Positions 51,001 through 59,475 of a DNA stretch of 64,000 nt are shown one piece after another. Numbering within the stretch: position 1 is the first letter of the stretch; every line of letters starts with the position of its first letter. The notes under the pieces were generated by a model. The model searched no databases and was not told the DNA's origin. It saw only the letters and a program-made list of their open reading frames with translations. The stretch comes from Streptomyces calvus. GTDB lineage: Bacteria > Actinomycetota > Actinomycetes > Streptomycetales > Streptomycetaceae. The position numbers and the translations under genes are program-made. Location: positions 930,001 to 994,000 of the forward strand of contig NZ_VCNP01000056.1 in NCBI RefSeq assembly GCF_006782915.1. Direction: 5' to 3'.

Positions 51001-54000
51001 GGCGAACAGTGTCTCGAAGTCCCAGCCGCGGTCCGTGGGGAACGGCGTCACGCCGTCGGAGCCGCTCACCACCAGGTTCCAGAGGTCGTCGGGGGAATCG
51101 ACGCCTCCGGGGTAGTGGCACGCCATGCCCACGATGACGACCGGGTCGTCCTCCACGGCCGTGGCGGCACCGGTCTGCGGCACCCGGGCCGCCGCCGGCT
51201 CCTCCCCTGCGTCGAGGGCCTGCACGAGGTGATCGGCCAGCGACGAGAGGGTGGGCCGGTCGAACAGCAAGGTGGGCGGCAGCCGGAGCCCCGTGGCGTC
51301 GTTCAGGATCCTGCGCAGCTCGAGGGACATCAGCGAGTCCACACCCAGCTCCGAGAACGACGCTTCCCACTGGTCCTCACGAAGGTCCTGCCGTCCGAGG
51401 ACCGCGGCGGTGCTCGTGCGGACGAGGTCCGTCAGGGTCCGGCGCCGCTGCTCCGCCACGGGCGGCAGTGCCATGGGCGAGGGGTCGGCCGGGACGGGGG
51501 CCGTACTCGTCGGCTGCGGCTGTGCCGCGTGCACACGGGCCGGGACGCGCGCACCGGAGGCGGGCGCCGCGAGGAAGGGCGGAAGGGATTCCGTGGCGGC
51601 ACCCGGCAGGCCCAGCCGGACCGGTGCGAGGACCGGTTCCCGCCGCGCCAGCGCACGGTCGAACGCCCGCAGCGCGTCCGCCGTGGACAGCGGCTCGATC
51701 CCCACACGTGCCATCCTGCGGATGTCCACGTCGCTCAGGTGCCCGGAGAGTTCGCTCTTCTCCTCCCACAGCCCCCAGGCGAGCGACAGCGCGCGGTGAC
51801 CCGCACGGTGCCGGTCCTCGATCAGCGCGTCCACACACGCGTTCGCCGCCGCGTAGTTCGCCTGTCCGGCGGTTCCCCACCAGCCGGCGACGGACGAGCA
51901 CGCCACGAACCAGTCCAGCTCCAGTTCCCGGGTGGCCGCGTCGAGCACGTGCACCGCGTCCACCTTGGCGCCGAGCACGGCGTTCAACCGGTCGGGAGTC
52001 AGAGTGTCGACGAGGTTGTCCGCCAGCGTTCCCGCGGCGTGGATGACGCCCCGCAGCGGGTGCGTGGCGGGGATGTCCGCCAGGACCGCGGAGACCTGCC
52101 CGCGGTCGGCCGCGTCACAGGCGGCGACGGTGACCGTGGCCCCCAGCTCCCGGAGCTCGTCGGCGAGTTCGCTCACGCCCGGTCCCGCCGCGCCACGCCG
52201 GCTCATGAGGACGACATGGCCGACCCCATGAGTGGCTACGACATGACGGGTGAGCGCCGAACCCACCACGCCTCCCGCCCCGGTCACCAGCACCGAGGAG
52301 TCCGCCCACCCTGATCCGGCGTCACCGCCCGGGTCGGCCGCCGGCGACGGTGCGCCGGCCGATGCCCCGACGTGCTCCAGTCGCGGGACGAGGAGTTCAC
52401 CGCCCCGCACCGCGAGCTGCGGTGCCGCGGCGGCCACGGCCGAGGAGAGCCCTTCGGGCACCTCCGGCGTCCCGTCCGTGTCGATGAGCCGCACCAGCCC
52501 GGGGTGCTCGGTCTGCACCGTCCGGACCAGTCCCCAGACGGCCGCGTGCACCGGGTCGACCGTCGCGTCGGGACCGGTCGAACACGCCTGCCGGGTGATC
52601 ACCACCAGGCACTCGCCCTCATGCCGTGGCCCGGCGAGCCACGCCTGGATCCGCTCCAGCACCGCGGTCAGCCCGGCGCGCACCCGCTCGGGTGTCGTCC
52701 CCGCGAAACCGCCGACGCGGTCGACCGCCGCGACGGCACCGGCCAGGTGGTCGTGGGCCGCCTCGACGCCGGGACCGTCGCCGACCAGAAAGCATCGCTG
52801 CGCCGCCGTAGCCTGCCCACCGCCCGCGGTCGCGGCCCCGAGCGGTTCCCACACCATCCGGTACAGCGGCTCCTCGCGGCCGGCGGACAGCGCCAGCCGA
52901 AGTTTCTCCGCCGACACCGGCCGCAGCACCACACCGGCCTCGAGGACGGGGCCGCCCTGCGTGTCCCAGGCCGTCAGGCGGACCGTGTCGGGCCCTTCCC
53001 TCCGCATCCGCACCCGCAGGGCCGAGGCTCCGCGGGCATGGTGGCGTACGGCGGACCAGGAGAACGGCAGCCGCGCGCCCTGCGCGTCGGGCAACAGCTC
53101 ACCCGCGGCGAGCGGGTGCAGCACCGCGTCCAGCAACGCGGGGTGCAGCAGGTACGCGCCGGACTGCGCCGCGTCGGCGTCCGCCAGCCGCACCTCGGCG
53201 AACAGCTCGTCGTCGTCGCGCCAGACCGCCCGCACGCCGCGGAAGGCCGGACCGTACGTGAGGCCGCGTGCCGCCAGTTCGTCGTAGTGGTGCCCGACGT
53301 CCACTGCCACGGCGCCCGCCGGAGGCCACGCGGTCAAGGACTCCGCGCCCTCCGGTGCGGCTGCCGGCTCCCCGCCCAGCGTCCCCGTGGCGTGCGAGGT
53401 CCACCGGTCGGCACCGGCACACCGGGCGAGCAGGTGGAGCGCGGAGACACCGGGGGTGCCCGTCGCCTCGATCCTCACCTGTACGTCGGTCGCCTCACCG
53501 TCGGCGATGACCAGCGGAGCGTGCAGCAGCAGTTCCGTGACCTCGCCGTGGCCGGTCTGCTCGGCGGCCCGCGCCGCCGTCTCCAGCAGGGCCGTACCCG
53601 GCACCACGAGGGCACCGCCCACCCGGTGGTCGACGAGCCAGGGGAGGCGCCGGGTGCCGAGCCGGCCGGTGAGCACCGCTCCGTCGTCCAGCTGCACGGC
53701 CGCCGCCAGCAGCGGGTGCCCCATCGGGATCAGGCCGGCGGACGCGAGGTCCGTCTCCCCGGCGAGCGGTTCCAGCCAGTAACGCTCGTGCTGGAACGCG
53801 TACGTCGGCAGTTCCACCACGCGGGCGTCCGTGCCCGAGAAGCAGGCGGTCCGGTCGATCTCCGTGCCCGACGCGTGCAACTGGCCGACGGCGAGGGCCA
53901 GTGCTGTCCGCTCGGGCCTGTCCCCCCGGAGCACCGGCAGGATCAGCTGGTCGGTGTCGCCCAGGCAGTCCTGTGCCATCGCGCTCAGCACGCCGTCCGG

Positions 54001-57000
54001 GCCGAGTTCGAGGAAGCGGGTGACGCCCTGTTCCCTGAGGTGGCGGACGCCGTCGGCGAAGCGCACGGTGTCCCGTGCGTGCCTGACCCAGTGTTCGGCG
54101 TCACCGAGTTCCTGTGCGGAGGCGCCGCGCCCGGTGAGGTTCGACACGAGGGGGATGTCCGGGGTGCCGTAGGTGAGACCTTCCGCAACGCTGCGGAAAC
54201 GTTCCAGCATGGGCTCCGTCAGGGGCGAGTGGAAGGCGTGGCCGACCGCCAGCCTGCGCGTCCTGCGGCCCCGTCGCGCCCACTCGTCGGCGAGCGCGAG
54301 TACGGCTTTCTCGTCACCGGACAGGACGACCGACTCGGGGCCGTTGACGGCCGCGACGCCCACCCGGTCGGTGAGGTGCGGCAGGACCTCGTCCTCGCGA
54401 GCCCGAACGGCGACCATGGCGCCGTCCGCGGGCAGTTGCCGCATCAGACGGCCGTGCTCCGCGACCAGCAGCGCCGCGTCCGGCAGGGACAGCACACCGG
54501 ACACATGGGCGGCCGTCAGTTCTCCGATCGAGTGGCCGGTGACGTAGTCCGGCCGGATCCCCCAGTCCTCCAACAGCCGGTACAGCGCCACCTCGACGGC
54601 GAACAACGCCGCCTGGGTGTGGACCGTGCGGTTGAGCAGTTTCCTGTCCGTGCCCCAGACGACTTCGCGCAGCGAACGGTCCAGATGCCGGTCCAGCTCG
54701 TCCGCCACGGCGTTGAACGCGGCGGCGAACACCGGGTGCTCGGCGTGCAGTTCCCGGCCCATACCCAGGCGCTCGGCACCCTGACCGGTGAACATGAAGG
54801 CCAGTCCGCCCTCCGGCACGACGCGTCCCTCGCCCACGCCCGGAGCGCTGCGGCCGCCCGCCAGGGCCTCCAGGCCCGACAGCAGCTCCTCGTGGTCGCG
54901 GCCGACCACGACGGCGCGGTGCGGGAAGGCGGTACGCGTCGTGGCCAGTGAGTACGCGACGTCCGACGGCCGCAGTTCGGGCCGCGCCCCGACGAAGGAG
55001 CGCAACCGCTCCGCCTGGGCCGCCACGGCGGCCGGCGACTTCCCGCTGATCACCCACGGAAGGGCCGTCCGCGCCGTCGTCGGGAGCTGCGCGCTCCGCC
55101 CGGCGACCGGCTCGTCCGACGGCGCCTGCTCGATGATGACGTGGGCGTTCGTTCCGCTGATGCCGAAGGAGGAGACAGCCGCACGCCGGGCCCGCTCACC
55201 CTCGGGCCAGGGCTGTGCCTGGGTGAGCAGCGCGACGGAACCGGCGGACCAGTCGACCTTCCGTGAGGGCTCCTGCACGTGCAGCGTCCGGGGCAGTACG
55301 CCGTGTCGCAGGGCCATGACCATCTTGATCACGCCGGCGATGCCTGCCGCGGCCTGGGTGTGCCCGATGTTCGACTTCAGGGAGCCGAGCCACAGGGGAT
55401 GCTCGACGTCGCGTTCCTGTCCGTAGGTCGCCAGAAGTGCCTGCGCCTCGATCGGGTCGCCGAGCGTGGTACCCGTGCCGTGTGCCTCCACCGCGTCGAC
55501 CTCGGCCGCCGACAGGCCGGCACCGGCCAGCGCCTGCCGGATCACCCGCTGTTGCGAGACTCCGTTCGGCGCGGTCAGGCCGTTGGAGGCGCCGTCCTGG
55601 TTGACCGCGGACCCGCGCAGCACCGCAAGGACGCGGTGACCGTTGCGCCGGGCGTCGGACAGCCTCTCCACCACGAGGACACCGACGCCCTCCGCCCATC
55701 CGGTGCCGTCCGCCGCGTCCGAGAACGCCTTGCAGCGGCCGTCCGCGGCAAGTGCCCGCTGACGTCCGAACTCGGTGAACATCCCGGGCGTGCTCATCAC
55801 CGTGACGCCTGCGGCCAACGCGAGGGAGCACTCGCCCTGACGCAGCGCGTGGGCGGCGAGGTGGAGCGCGACGAGGGACGACGAGCACGCCGTGTCCACC
55901 GTGAGCGCGGGCCCTTCGAGCCCGAGGCTGTACGCCACCCGGCCGGACACCACGCTGCTCGCCAGGCCGGTCAGGAGATGCCCGGCGACATGGTCCGGGC
56001 TTTCGTGCAGACGTGTCCCGTAGTCCCCGGCCATGGCCCCGGCGAAGACTCCCGTACGGCTGCCCCGAAGGGTGTCCGGCACGATGCCAGCCGCCTCCAG
56101 AGCCTCCCACGACGTCTCCAGCAGCAGTCGCTGCTGGGGGTCCATCGCGAGTGCCTCGCGCGGTGCGATGCCGAAGAACTCGGCGTCGAACCCGGCGGCG
56201 TCGTACAGGAAACCGCCCTTGCGGGGACGTCCCTCACCGGCCGCACCCTCGACGAGGGGATCCAGCACGTCCCAGTGGCGGTCGGTGGGACAGTCGCCCA
56301 GGGCCTCCTCCGCGTCAGCCACCAGTCGCCACAGATCCTGCGGGGACCGGACGCCCCCGGGGAACCGGCAGCTCATGCCGACGATGGCGATGGGATCGTC
56401 CTCGACCGGTATCGTCGAGGCCCGCACGGCCTCGACCACCGCCACGGAAGCACCGCCCGGACCGCGGTGGCGGGCCTCCAGCTCTCCGGCCAGGCGCTCA
56501 GGGGTGGGGTGGTCGAAGACGACGCCGGACGGCAGCGCGAGTTCGGTGGCGGCGTTGAGCCGGTTGCGCAGCTCCACGGCCATGACCGAGTCGAAACCAT
56601 GGTCCTTGAACGACCGGTTGACCTGGATGTCCGCCGGATCGGTGCGCAGGACCAGGGCGGTCTGCGCACGGACGAGGTCGAGCGCGGGGACCAGCGCGTC
56701 GGTCTCCTGTCGCTTCGGCTCGGCGTCCGCCTGCCACGGCGCGGTGACGGCCGGCGCGGGGCCGTTCGGGCGTGAGGGCCCGGCGTCCATCCAGTGCCGC
56801 CGCCGCTGGAACGCGTACGTCGGAAGCTCGTGCGCCGGCAACGGCTCGATGCCGTCGGGAAGGAACTCGGTCCAGCGGACGCGAGCGCCGCGCACGTACA
56901 TGTCCGCGAGGCAGGTGAGGAACCGCTCAAGTCCCCCTTCGTTGCGCCGCAGCGAACCGGTCGCGAAGACGCCCGCCACGGCTGCTTCGTCGGCGATGTC

Positions 57001-59475
57001 GGCGACGGCCGCGGTCAGAACGGGGTGCGGACTGCACTCGATGAAATGCGTGTGCCCCGCGGCCAGCAGCTCCTGGACCGCCGTGCTGAAGCGCACCGGC
57101 TCGCGCAGATTGCGCGCCCAGTACTCGGCGTCCAGGGTGTCACCGTCCACCCAGGCACACTCCACCGTCGACATCAGGGGCACCCGCCCGGCGACCGGTG
57201 CGATGCCGGCCAGGTCGTCGAGGAGTTCGTCCCGCAGGGAGTCCACCTGCGGGCTGTGCGAGGCGTAGTCCACGGCGATGCGCCAGACCTTGACGCCGGT
57301 CCGGTCCCATTCGGCCTCCAGGCCCTCGAGAACCTCCGGATCGCCGGAGAGCACGGTGGACCTGGGGCCGTTGACCACGGCCACCGAGACGCCGGGGTGG
57401 GACCGGATCCGCGCACGTACCTCGTCGGCCGGCAGGCCGACCGAGGTCATGGCTCCCTTCCCGGCCAGCCGGTCGGCGATCAGCCTGCTGCGCAGTACCA
57501 CGACCTTCGCGGCGTCCTCCATGGACAGCGCGCCCGCGACGACGGCCGCCGCGATCTCCCCCTGGGAGTGACCGACCACGGCGTCGGGCGACACGCCTGC
57601 CGCCTCCCACATGGCTGCCAGGGACACCATGACGGCCCACGAGACGGGCTGGACGATGTCGACCCGCTCCAGTCCTTCCCCGTTGGCCAGCACTTCGGTC
57701 AACGACCAGTCCACGTGGGCGCCGAGTGCCCGGTCGCAGCGCGCCATGGAGTCGGCGAACACGGGGGAGGAGACGAGGAGTTCCCTGCCCATGCCCACCC
57801 ATTGGGCGCCCTGGCCGGGGAAGACGAAGACATTGCGGGTGTCACGCGAGGAGTCCGCGCGTCCCACGACGGCACCCTCACCGGGGACACCGTGCGCGAT
57901 CCGGTCGAGACTCGCCCGCAGCGCGTCCCGGTCCGGAGCCAGGACGACGGCCCGGTGGTCGAAGAGCGTGCGGGAGTCGAGCAGCGTGACGGCGGCGCCG
58001 ACGGGGTCGGCGTCGGGCCGTCGTGCCAGGAACGCGTGCAGTCGCCCGGCCTGGCCGCGCACGGCTGCCGCGCTCCTGGCGCTGAGCACGTAGGGCACCG
58101 GTGTGTCACCGGGGACCGCCGGGGTGGCGGGCACCTCGACGGGGGCGGTGGGTGTCGTCCGGGGCGGGCCGGCCAGGACGACGTGGCAGTTGGCGCCGCC
58201 CATGCCGAAGGAACTCACGCCGGCCAGCCGCTCGTGGGCCGGGCGGCCCCAGTCTGCGAGGTCCGTCTGGACGCGCAGCCCGAGTTCCGCGAAGGGGATG
58301 CGGGGATTGGGCCGTTCGAAGTTCAGGCTCGGCGGCAGCTGGCCGTACCGGATCGCCAGCACCGCCTTGAGCAGCCCGGTGACACCCGCGGCGCCCTCCA
58401 GGTGGCCGACGTTCGTCTTGGCCGATCCCACGGCGAGCGGCATGTCGTCCGCCCGCCCGGGGCCGGTCACCGCGCCCAGCGCGGCGGCCTCGATCGGGTC
58501 GCCGACCTTGGTGCCGGTTCCGTGCAGTTCGACGTACTGCACGCTGCTCGGCTCGACGCCCGCCCGCTCGTACGCCGTCCGCAGGACGGACTCCTGCGCC
58601 GAGACGTCGGGGGTGGTGAGACCGTCGCTCGCCCCGTCGTTGTTCACCGCGCTGCCGCGGATCACGCAGTACACCGTGTCGCCGTCGGCCAGTGCCTTCC
58701 GCAGGGGCTTCAGGACGACCAGGCCGCCGCCCTCGCCCCTGACGTAACCATTGGCCCGCTCGTCGAAGGTGTGACAGCGCCCGTCGGGCGACAGCCCGCC
58801 GAACTTCGAGGCGGCGACGGTGCTGTCGGGCGCGAGGTTCAGGTGCACGCCACCGGCCAGCGCCAGTTCGGATTCGCCCGACCGCAGGCTCTCGCAGGCC
58901 AGGTGCACGGCGACGAGCGAGGAGGACTGGGCGGAGTCCACGACGAAGCTGGGACCCCGCAGTCCCAGCGCGTAGGACACGCGGTTCGCGATGAGGCCAC
59001 GGCTCAGACCGACCATGGTGTGGTGGTCGACGCCCTCCGGTCCCTGCTGCCCGCTGAGCGTCGCGTAGTCGGCGCCGATCGCGCCGGCGAACACGCCGAC
59101 GGGTGCTCCGCGCAGCGTGTCGGGCAGCACGCCGGCGTTCTCCAGGGCCTCCCAGCCGAGTTCGAGCATCAGCCGCTGCTGCGGGTCCATGGCCGCGGCC
59201 TCACGGGGGGAGATGCCGAAGAACTCCGCGTCGAAGTGGCCGACGTCCTCCAGGAAACCGCCCCGGCGCGCATCGTTCCCCCTCGGGCCGGTGGAGCCGG
59301 AGTCGTGGCGCGACGCCGTGTCCCACCGCTCTTCCGGCATGTCGGTGACCGCGGTCTCACCGGCGCTGAGCAGGCGCCAGAAGGCATGGGGATCAGTTGC
59401 GCCGGGCAGGCGGCACGACAGTCCGATGACCGCGATGTCATCGCGAGAGCTGGGGGCTTCTGGAGACATGCTCAT
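45055..59475 (-). CDS. Modular type I polyketide synthase: KSQ-AT-ACP / KS-AT-DH-KR-ACP / KS-AT-DH-KR-ACP / C-terminal SDR, no thioesterase
   Basis: A 4,806-residue protein. Loading module: KS 12-430 with VDSAQSSSL, so the active cysteine is Gln183 (KSQ); AT 545-890, Ser637 in GHSQGE and YASH near 735 (methylmalonyl type); ACP 925-1000, Ser963. Module 1: KS 1020-1448, Cys1197; AT 1558-1850, Ser1649, HAFH (malonyl); DH 1913-2190, His1950 and Asp2116; KR 2215-2640, TGAGGVVG and Tyr2541; ACP Ser2714. Module 2: KS 2772-3197, Cys2949; AT 3304-3600, Ser3402, HAFH; DH His3710, Asp3879; KR Tyr4305; ACP Ser4473. A classical SDR (4535-4806: TGATGALG, NNAG, Tyr4695-x3-Lys4699) ends the protein. No ER or TE. 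Predicted chain: propionyl plus two malonyl units, hepta-2,4-dienoyl. ATG 59475 has a weak GGGAA site; upstream frame codons look non-coding. Confidence 0.93.
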   Translation of the reverse strand: MSMSPEAPSSRDDIAVIGLSCRLPGATDPHAFWRLLSAGETAVTDMPEERWDTASRHDSGSTGPRGNDARRGGFLEDVGHFDAEFFGISPREAAAMDPQQRLMLELGWEALENAGVLPDTLRGAPVGVFAGAIGADYATLSGQQGPEGVDHHTMVGLSRGLIANRVSYALGLRGPSFVVDSAQSSSLVAVHLACESLRSGESELALAGGVHLNLAPDSTVAASKFGGLSPDGRCHTFDERANGYVRGEGGGLVVLKPLRKALADGDTVYCVIRGSAVNNDGASDGLTTPDVSAQESVLRTAYERAGVEPSSVQYVELHGTGTKVGDPIEAAALGAVTGPGRADDMPLAVGSAKTNVGHLEGAAGVTGLLKAVLAIRYGQLPPSLNFERPNPRIPFAELGLRVQTDLADWGRPAHERLAGVSSFGMGGANCHVVLAGPPRTTPTAPVEVPATPAVPGDTPVPYVLSARSAAAVRGQAGRLHAFLARRPDADPVGAAVTLLDSRTLFDHRAVVLAPDRDALRASLDRIAHGVPGEGAVVGRADSSRDTRNVFVFPGQGAQWVGMGRELLVSSPVFADSMARCDRALGAHVDWSLTEVLANGEGLERVDIVQPVSWAVMVSLAAMWEAAGVSPDAVVGHSQGEIAAAVVAGALSMEDAAKVVVLRSRLIADRLAGKGAMTSVGLPADEVRARIRSHPGVSVAVVNGPRSTVLSGDPEVLEGLEAEWDRTGVKVWRIAVDYASHSPQVDSLRDELLDDLAGIAPVAGRVPLMSTVECAWVDGDTLDAEYWARNLREPVRFSTAVQELLAAGHTHFIECSPHPVLTAAVADIADEAAVAGVFATGSLRRNEGGLERFLTCLADMYVRGARVRWTEFLPDGIEPLPAHELPTYAFQRRRHWMDAGPSRPNGPAPAVTAPWQADAEPKRQETDALVPALDLVRAQTALVLRTDPADIQVNRSFKDHGFDSVMAVELRNRLNAATELALPSGVVFDHPTPERLAGELEARHRGPGGASVAVVEAVRASTIPVEDDPIAIVGMSCRFPGGVRSPQDLWRLVADAEEALGDCPTDRHWDVLDPLVEGAAGEGRPRKGGFLYDAAGFDAEFFGIAPREALAMDPQQRLLLETSWEALEAAGIVPDTLRGSRTGVFAGAMAGDYGTRLHESPDHVAGHLLTGLASSVVSGRVAYSLGLEGPALTVDTACSSSLVALHLAAHALRQGECSLALAAGVTVMSTPGMFTEFGRQRALAADGRCKAFSDAADGTGWAEGVGVLVVERLSDARRNGHRVLAVLRGSAVNQDGASNGLTAPNGVSQQRVIRQALAGAGLSAAEVDAVEAHGTGTTLGDPIEAQALLATYGQERDVEHPLWLGSLKSNIGHTQAAAGIAGVIKMVMALRHGVLPRTLHVQEPSRKVDWSAGSVALLTQAQPWPEGERARRAAVSSFGISGTNAHVIIEQAPSDEPVAGRSAQLPTTARTALPWVISGKSPAAVAAQAERLRSFVGARPELRPSDVAYSLATTRTAFPHRAVVVGRDHEELLSGLEALAGGRSAPGVGEGRVVPEGGLAFMFTGQGAERLGMGRELHAEHPVFAAAFNAVADELDRHLDRSLREVVWGTDRKLLNRTVHTQAALFAVEVALYRLLEDWGIRPDYVTGHSIGELTAAHVSGVLSLPDAALLVAEHGRLMRQLPADGAMVAVRAREDEVLPHLTDRVGVAAVNGPESVVLSGDEKAVLALADEWARRGRRTRRLAVGHAFHSPLTEPMLERFRSVAEGLTYGTPDIPLVSNLTGRGASAQELGDAEHWVRHARDTVRFADGVRHLREQGVTRFLELGPDGVLSAMAQDCLGDTDQLILPVLRGDRPERTALALAVGQLHASGTEIDRTACFSGTDARVVELPTYAFQHERYWLEPLAGETDLASAGLIPMGHPLLAAAVQLDDGAVLTGRLGTRRLPWLVDHRVGGALVVPGTALLETAARAAEQTGHGEVTELLLHAPLVIADGEATDVQVRIEATGTPGVSALHLLARCAGADRWTSHATGTLGGEPAAAPEGAESLTAWPPAGAVAVDVGHHYDELAARGLTYGPAFRGVRAVWRDDDELFAEVRLADADAAQSGAYLLHPALLDAVLHPLAAGELLPDAQGARLPFSWSAVRHHARGASALRVRMRREGPDTVRLTAWDTQGGPVLEAGVVLRPVSAEKLRLALSAGREEPLYRMVWEPLGAATAGGGQATAAQRCFLVGDGPGVEAAHDHLAGAVAAVDRVGGFAGTTPERVRAGLTAVLERIQAWLAGPRHEGECLVVITRQACSTGPDATVDPVHAAVWGLVRTVQTEHPGLVRLIDTDGTPEVPEGLSSAVAAAAPQLAVRGGELLVPRLEHVGASAGAPSPAADPGGDAGSGWADSSVLVTGAGGVVGSALTRHVVATHGVGHVVLMSRRGAAGPGVSELADELRELGATVTVAACDAADRGQVSAVLADIPATHPLRGVIHAAGTLADNLVDTLTPDRLNAVLGAKVDAVHVLDAATRELELDWFVACSSVAGWWGTAGQANYAAANACVDALIEDRHRAGHRALSLAWGLWEEKSELSGHLSDVDIRRMARVGIEPLSTADALRAFDRALARREPVLAPVRLGLPGAATESLPPFLAAPASGARVPARVHAAQPQPTSTAPVPADPSPMALPPVAEQRRRTLTDLVRTSTAAVLGRQDLREDQWEASFSELGVDSLMSLELRRILNDATGLRLPPTLLFDRPTLSSLADHLVQALDAGEEPAAARVPQTGAATAVEDDPVVIVGMACHYPGGVDSPDDLWNLVVSGSDGVTPFPTDRGWDFETLFADDPDLPGTSHTRSGGFLHDAAMFDAKFFGISPREALATDPQQRLLLETSWEALEHAGINPQTLKGSPTGVFAGVMYHDYGSRLHETPDGMEGYLINGSLGSVASGRVSYVMGLEGPAMTVDTACSSSLVALHLASRALQQEECSLALVGGVTVMSVPSTFIDFSRQRGLAPDGRCKSFSADANGTGWAEGVGVLVVEKLSQARRNGHRVMAVVRGSAVNQDGSSNGLTAPSGLAQQRVIRQALADAALSPEDIDVVEAHGTGTVLGDPIEAQALLSAYGHDRERPLWLGTLKSNIGHSQAAAGVGGVIKTVMAMQHGVMPQTLHVSEPTPHVDWSSGAIRLLTEERTWPADHGPRRAAVSSFGISGTNAHVILEHPADPAPADPAPQRPATNVLPWVLSGTTRNALVAQATHLLDFVDGRPEADSRAVAATLASGRATFRHRAVMLGTGHEELVSGLSAAARREPHPHAVLADDTREAGKTAFLFSGQGSQRPAMGRELYRAFPAYAEAFDAVSAALEVHLDRRLSDVVFADADDPEAAAVLNRTEYAQPCLFALQVALFRLVTSWGVTPAYLAGHSVGEIAAAHVSGVLSLPDAAALVTARGRLMQGLPDGGAMVTVQAPEDEVRALLAGHEAVGVAAVNGPAATVVSGDSEQVADIVGQLERRGRRTRALRVSHAFHSPLMEPVLDGFRAVVSRLDFGEPQIPLVSTLTGAQAGPGDFTSAEYWVTHVREPVRFHDGVRALEAQGVRTLVELGPDGTLSALAAGCLQDPSGATLVPLLRKDRPEDRALLEAVARLFVQGAPVQWGAVLGEAGTAQPPLQLPTYAFQRERYWLDPSPAPAARRAADLPGELGHPVLGAAIRLAGGAVALTGRLSTADAKWLPDHQVGGAVVAPSTAILEMLASAGQQVGAPRVAELVLRAPMVIPPDDDLDVQLFVSPSDGQGLREVSVHSRPAGAGDDAPWTDNATARLTEQGAGATPQAEPMPAWPPGGTESLDLEGAFADLEWQGLRYGPAFRGAGAVWGRDGEVFAEVELPEQVAQEAGTYLLHPALLDAALHPLTAPGVLPDAAGLRLPFSWTGAQIHKHGATRLRVRLARTGDTTVAFTAWDPDGDPVMTADGLTLRVMGPDELGALRSTPQQSLYEVRWTPVQAASPTADAPAHRYLVLTGDAEADTVADRVARGGGDVRRLRCLDGDAPVPARVRAALSGVLAEVQAWLAEERDPQERLVVVTQYAVVTDGQSRGGDPAQAAVWGMLRTAQTEHPGRLLLVDVDADPASVDGLAALPADGEPQIAVRAGRAHAPRLVTATADAPGQATDGALPADSGTAWATASLLVTGAGGVVGSALARHAVRSHGVGHVVLLSRRGEHAPGMAELADDLRGLGTTVSVEACDVGDRGRLESVLARIPADRPLRGVVHAAGTTRDGTFRALEWEALEGLLPSKVDAVHHLDELTRHLPLDWFVVCSSAAGWWGSAGQANYAASNACVDAIVQRRRAAGHAGLSLAWGLWAQRSELSGHLDRGDLRRLARLGIAPLATADALTAFDTALGAQNPVLLPLRLDTRNLSDSEASPLTPLLRDHLRPASNAAASTGRTEAVPLEELLAPLDEDGRAKLLESVVAEEVAAVLGFTTTKDVEADRNFFEFGFDSLTALELRNRIEKLMGRPLPATVVFDHPSPAGLARYLHTQITVPAEEPRPSVEVVERRHATPAVPEPVLPLKGRTVLLTGATGALGQLFATAMADAGANLVVTGRDVDTLDRLSHELRERQAEVLALPTDLGDRESMPRLLAAVGERFDAVDVLVNNAGVTGPAGPLWETDDDAWWHAMEVNLRGSTRACRAVLPGMIERHGGRVVNIVSSAGKHRWPLVSGYSVSKAALIKLGENLAPELEGTGVTVFSYHPGLVDLGITHRQIEGGMTGERWSDEVRAWLLAQRESRRLVDPRRSAEMLVRLASGEADPLSGRYLTVDDDIASLLRTRRSGR

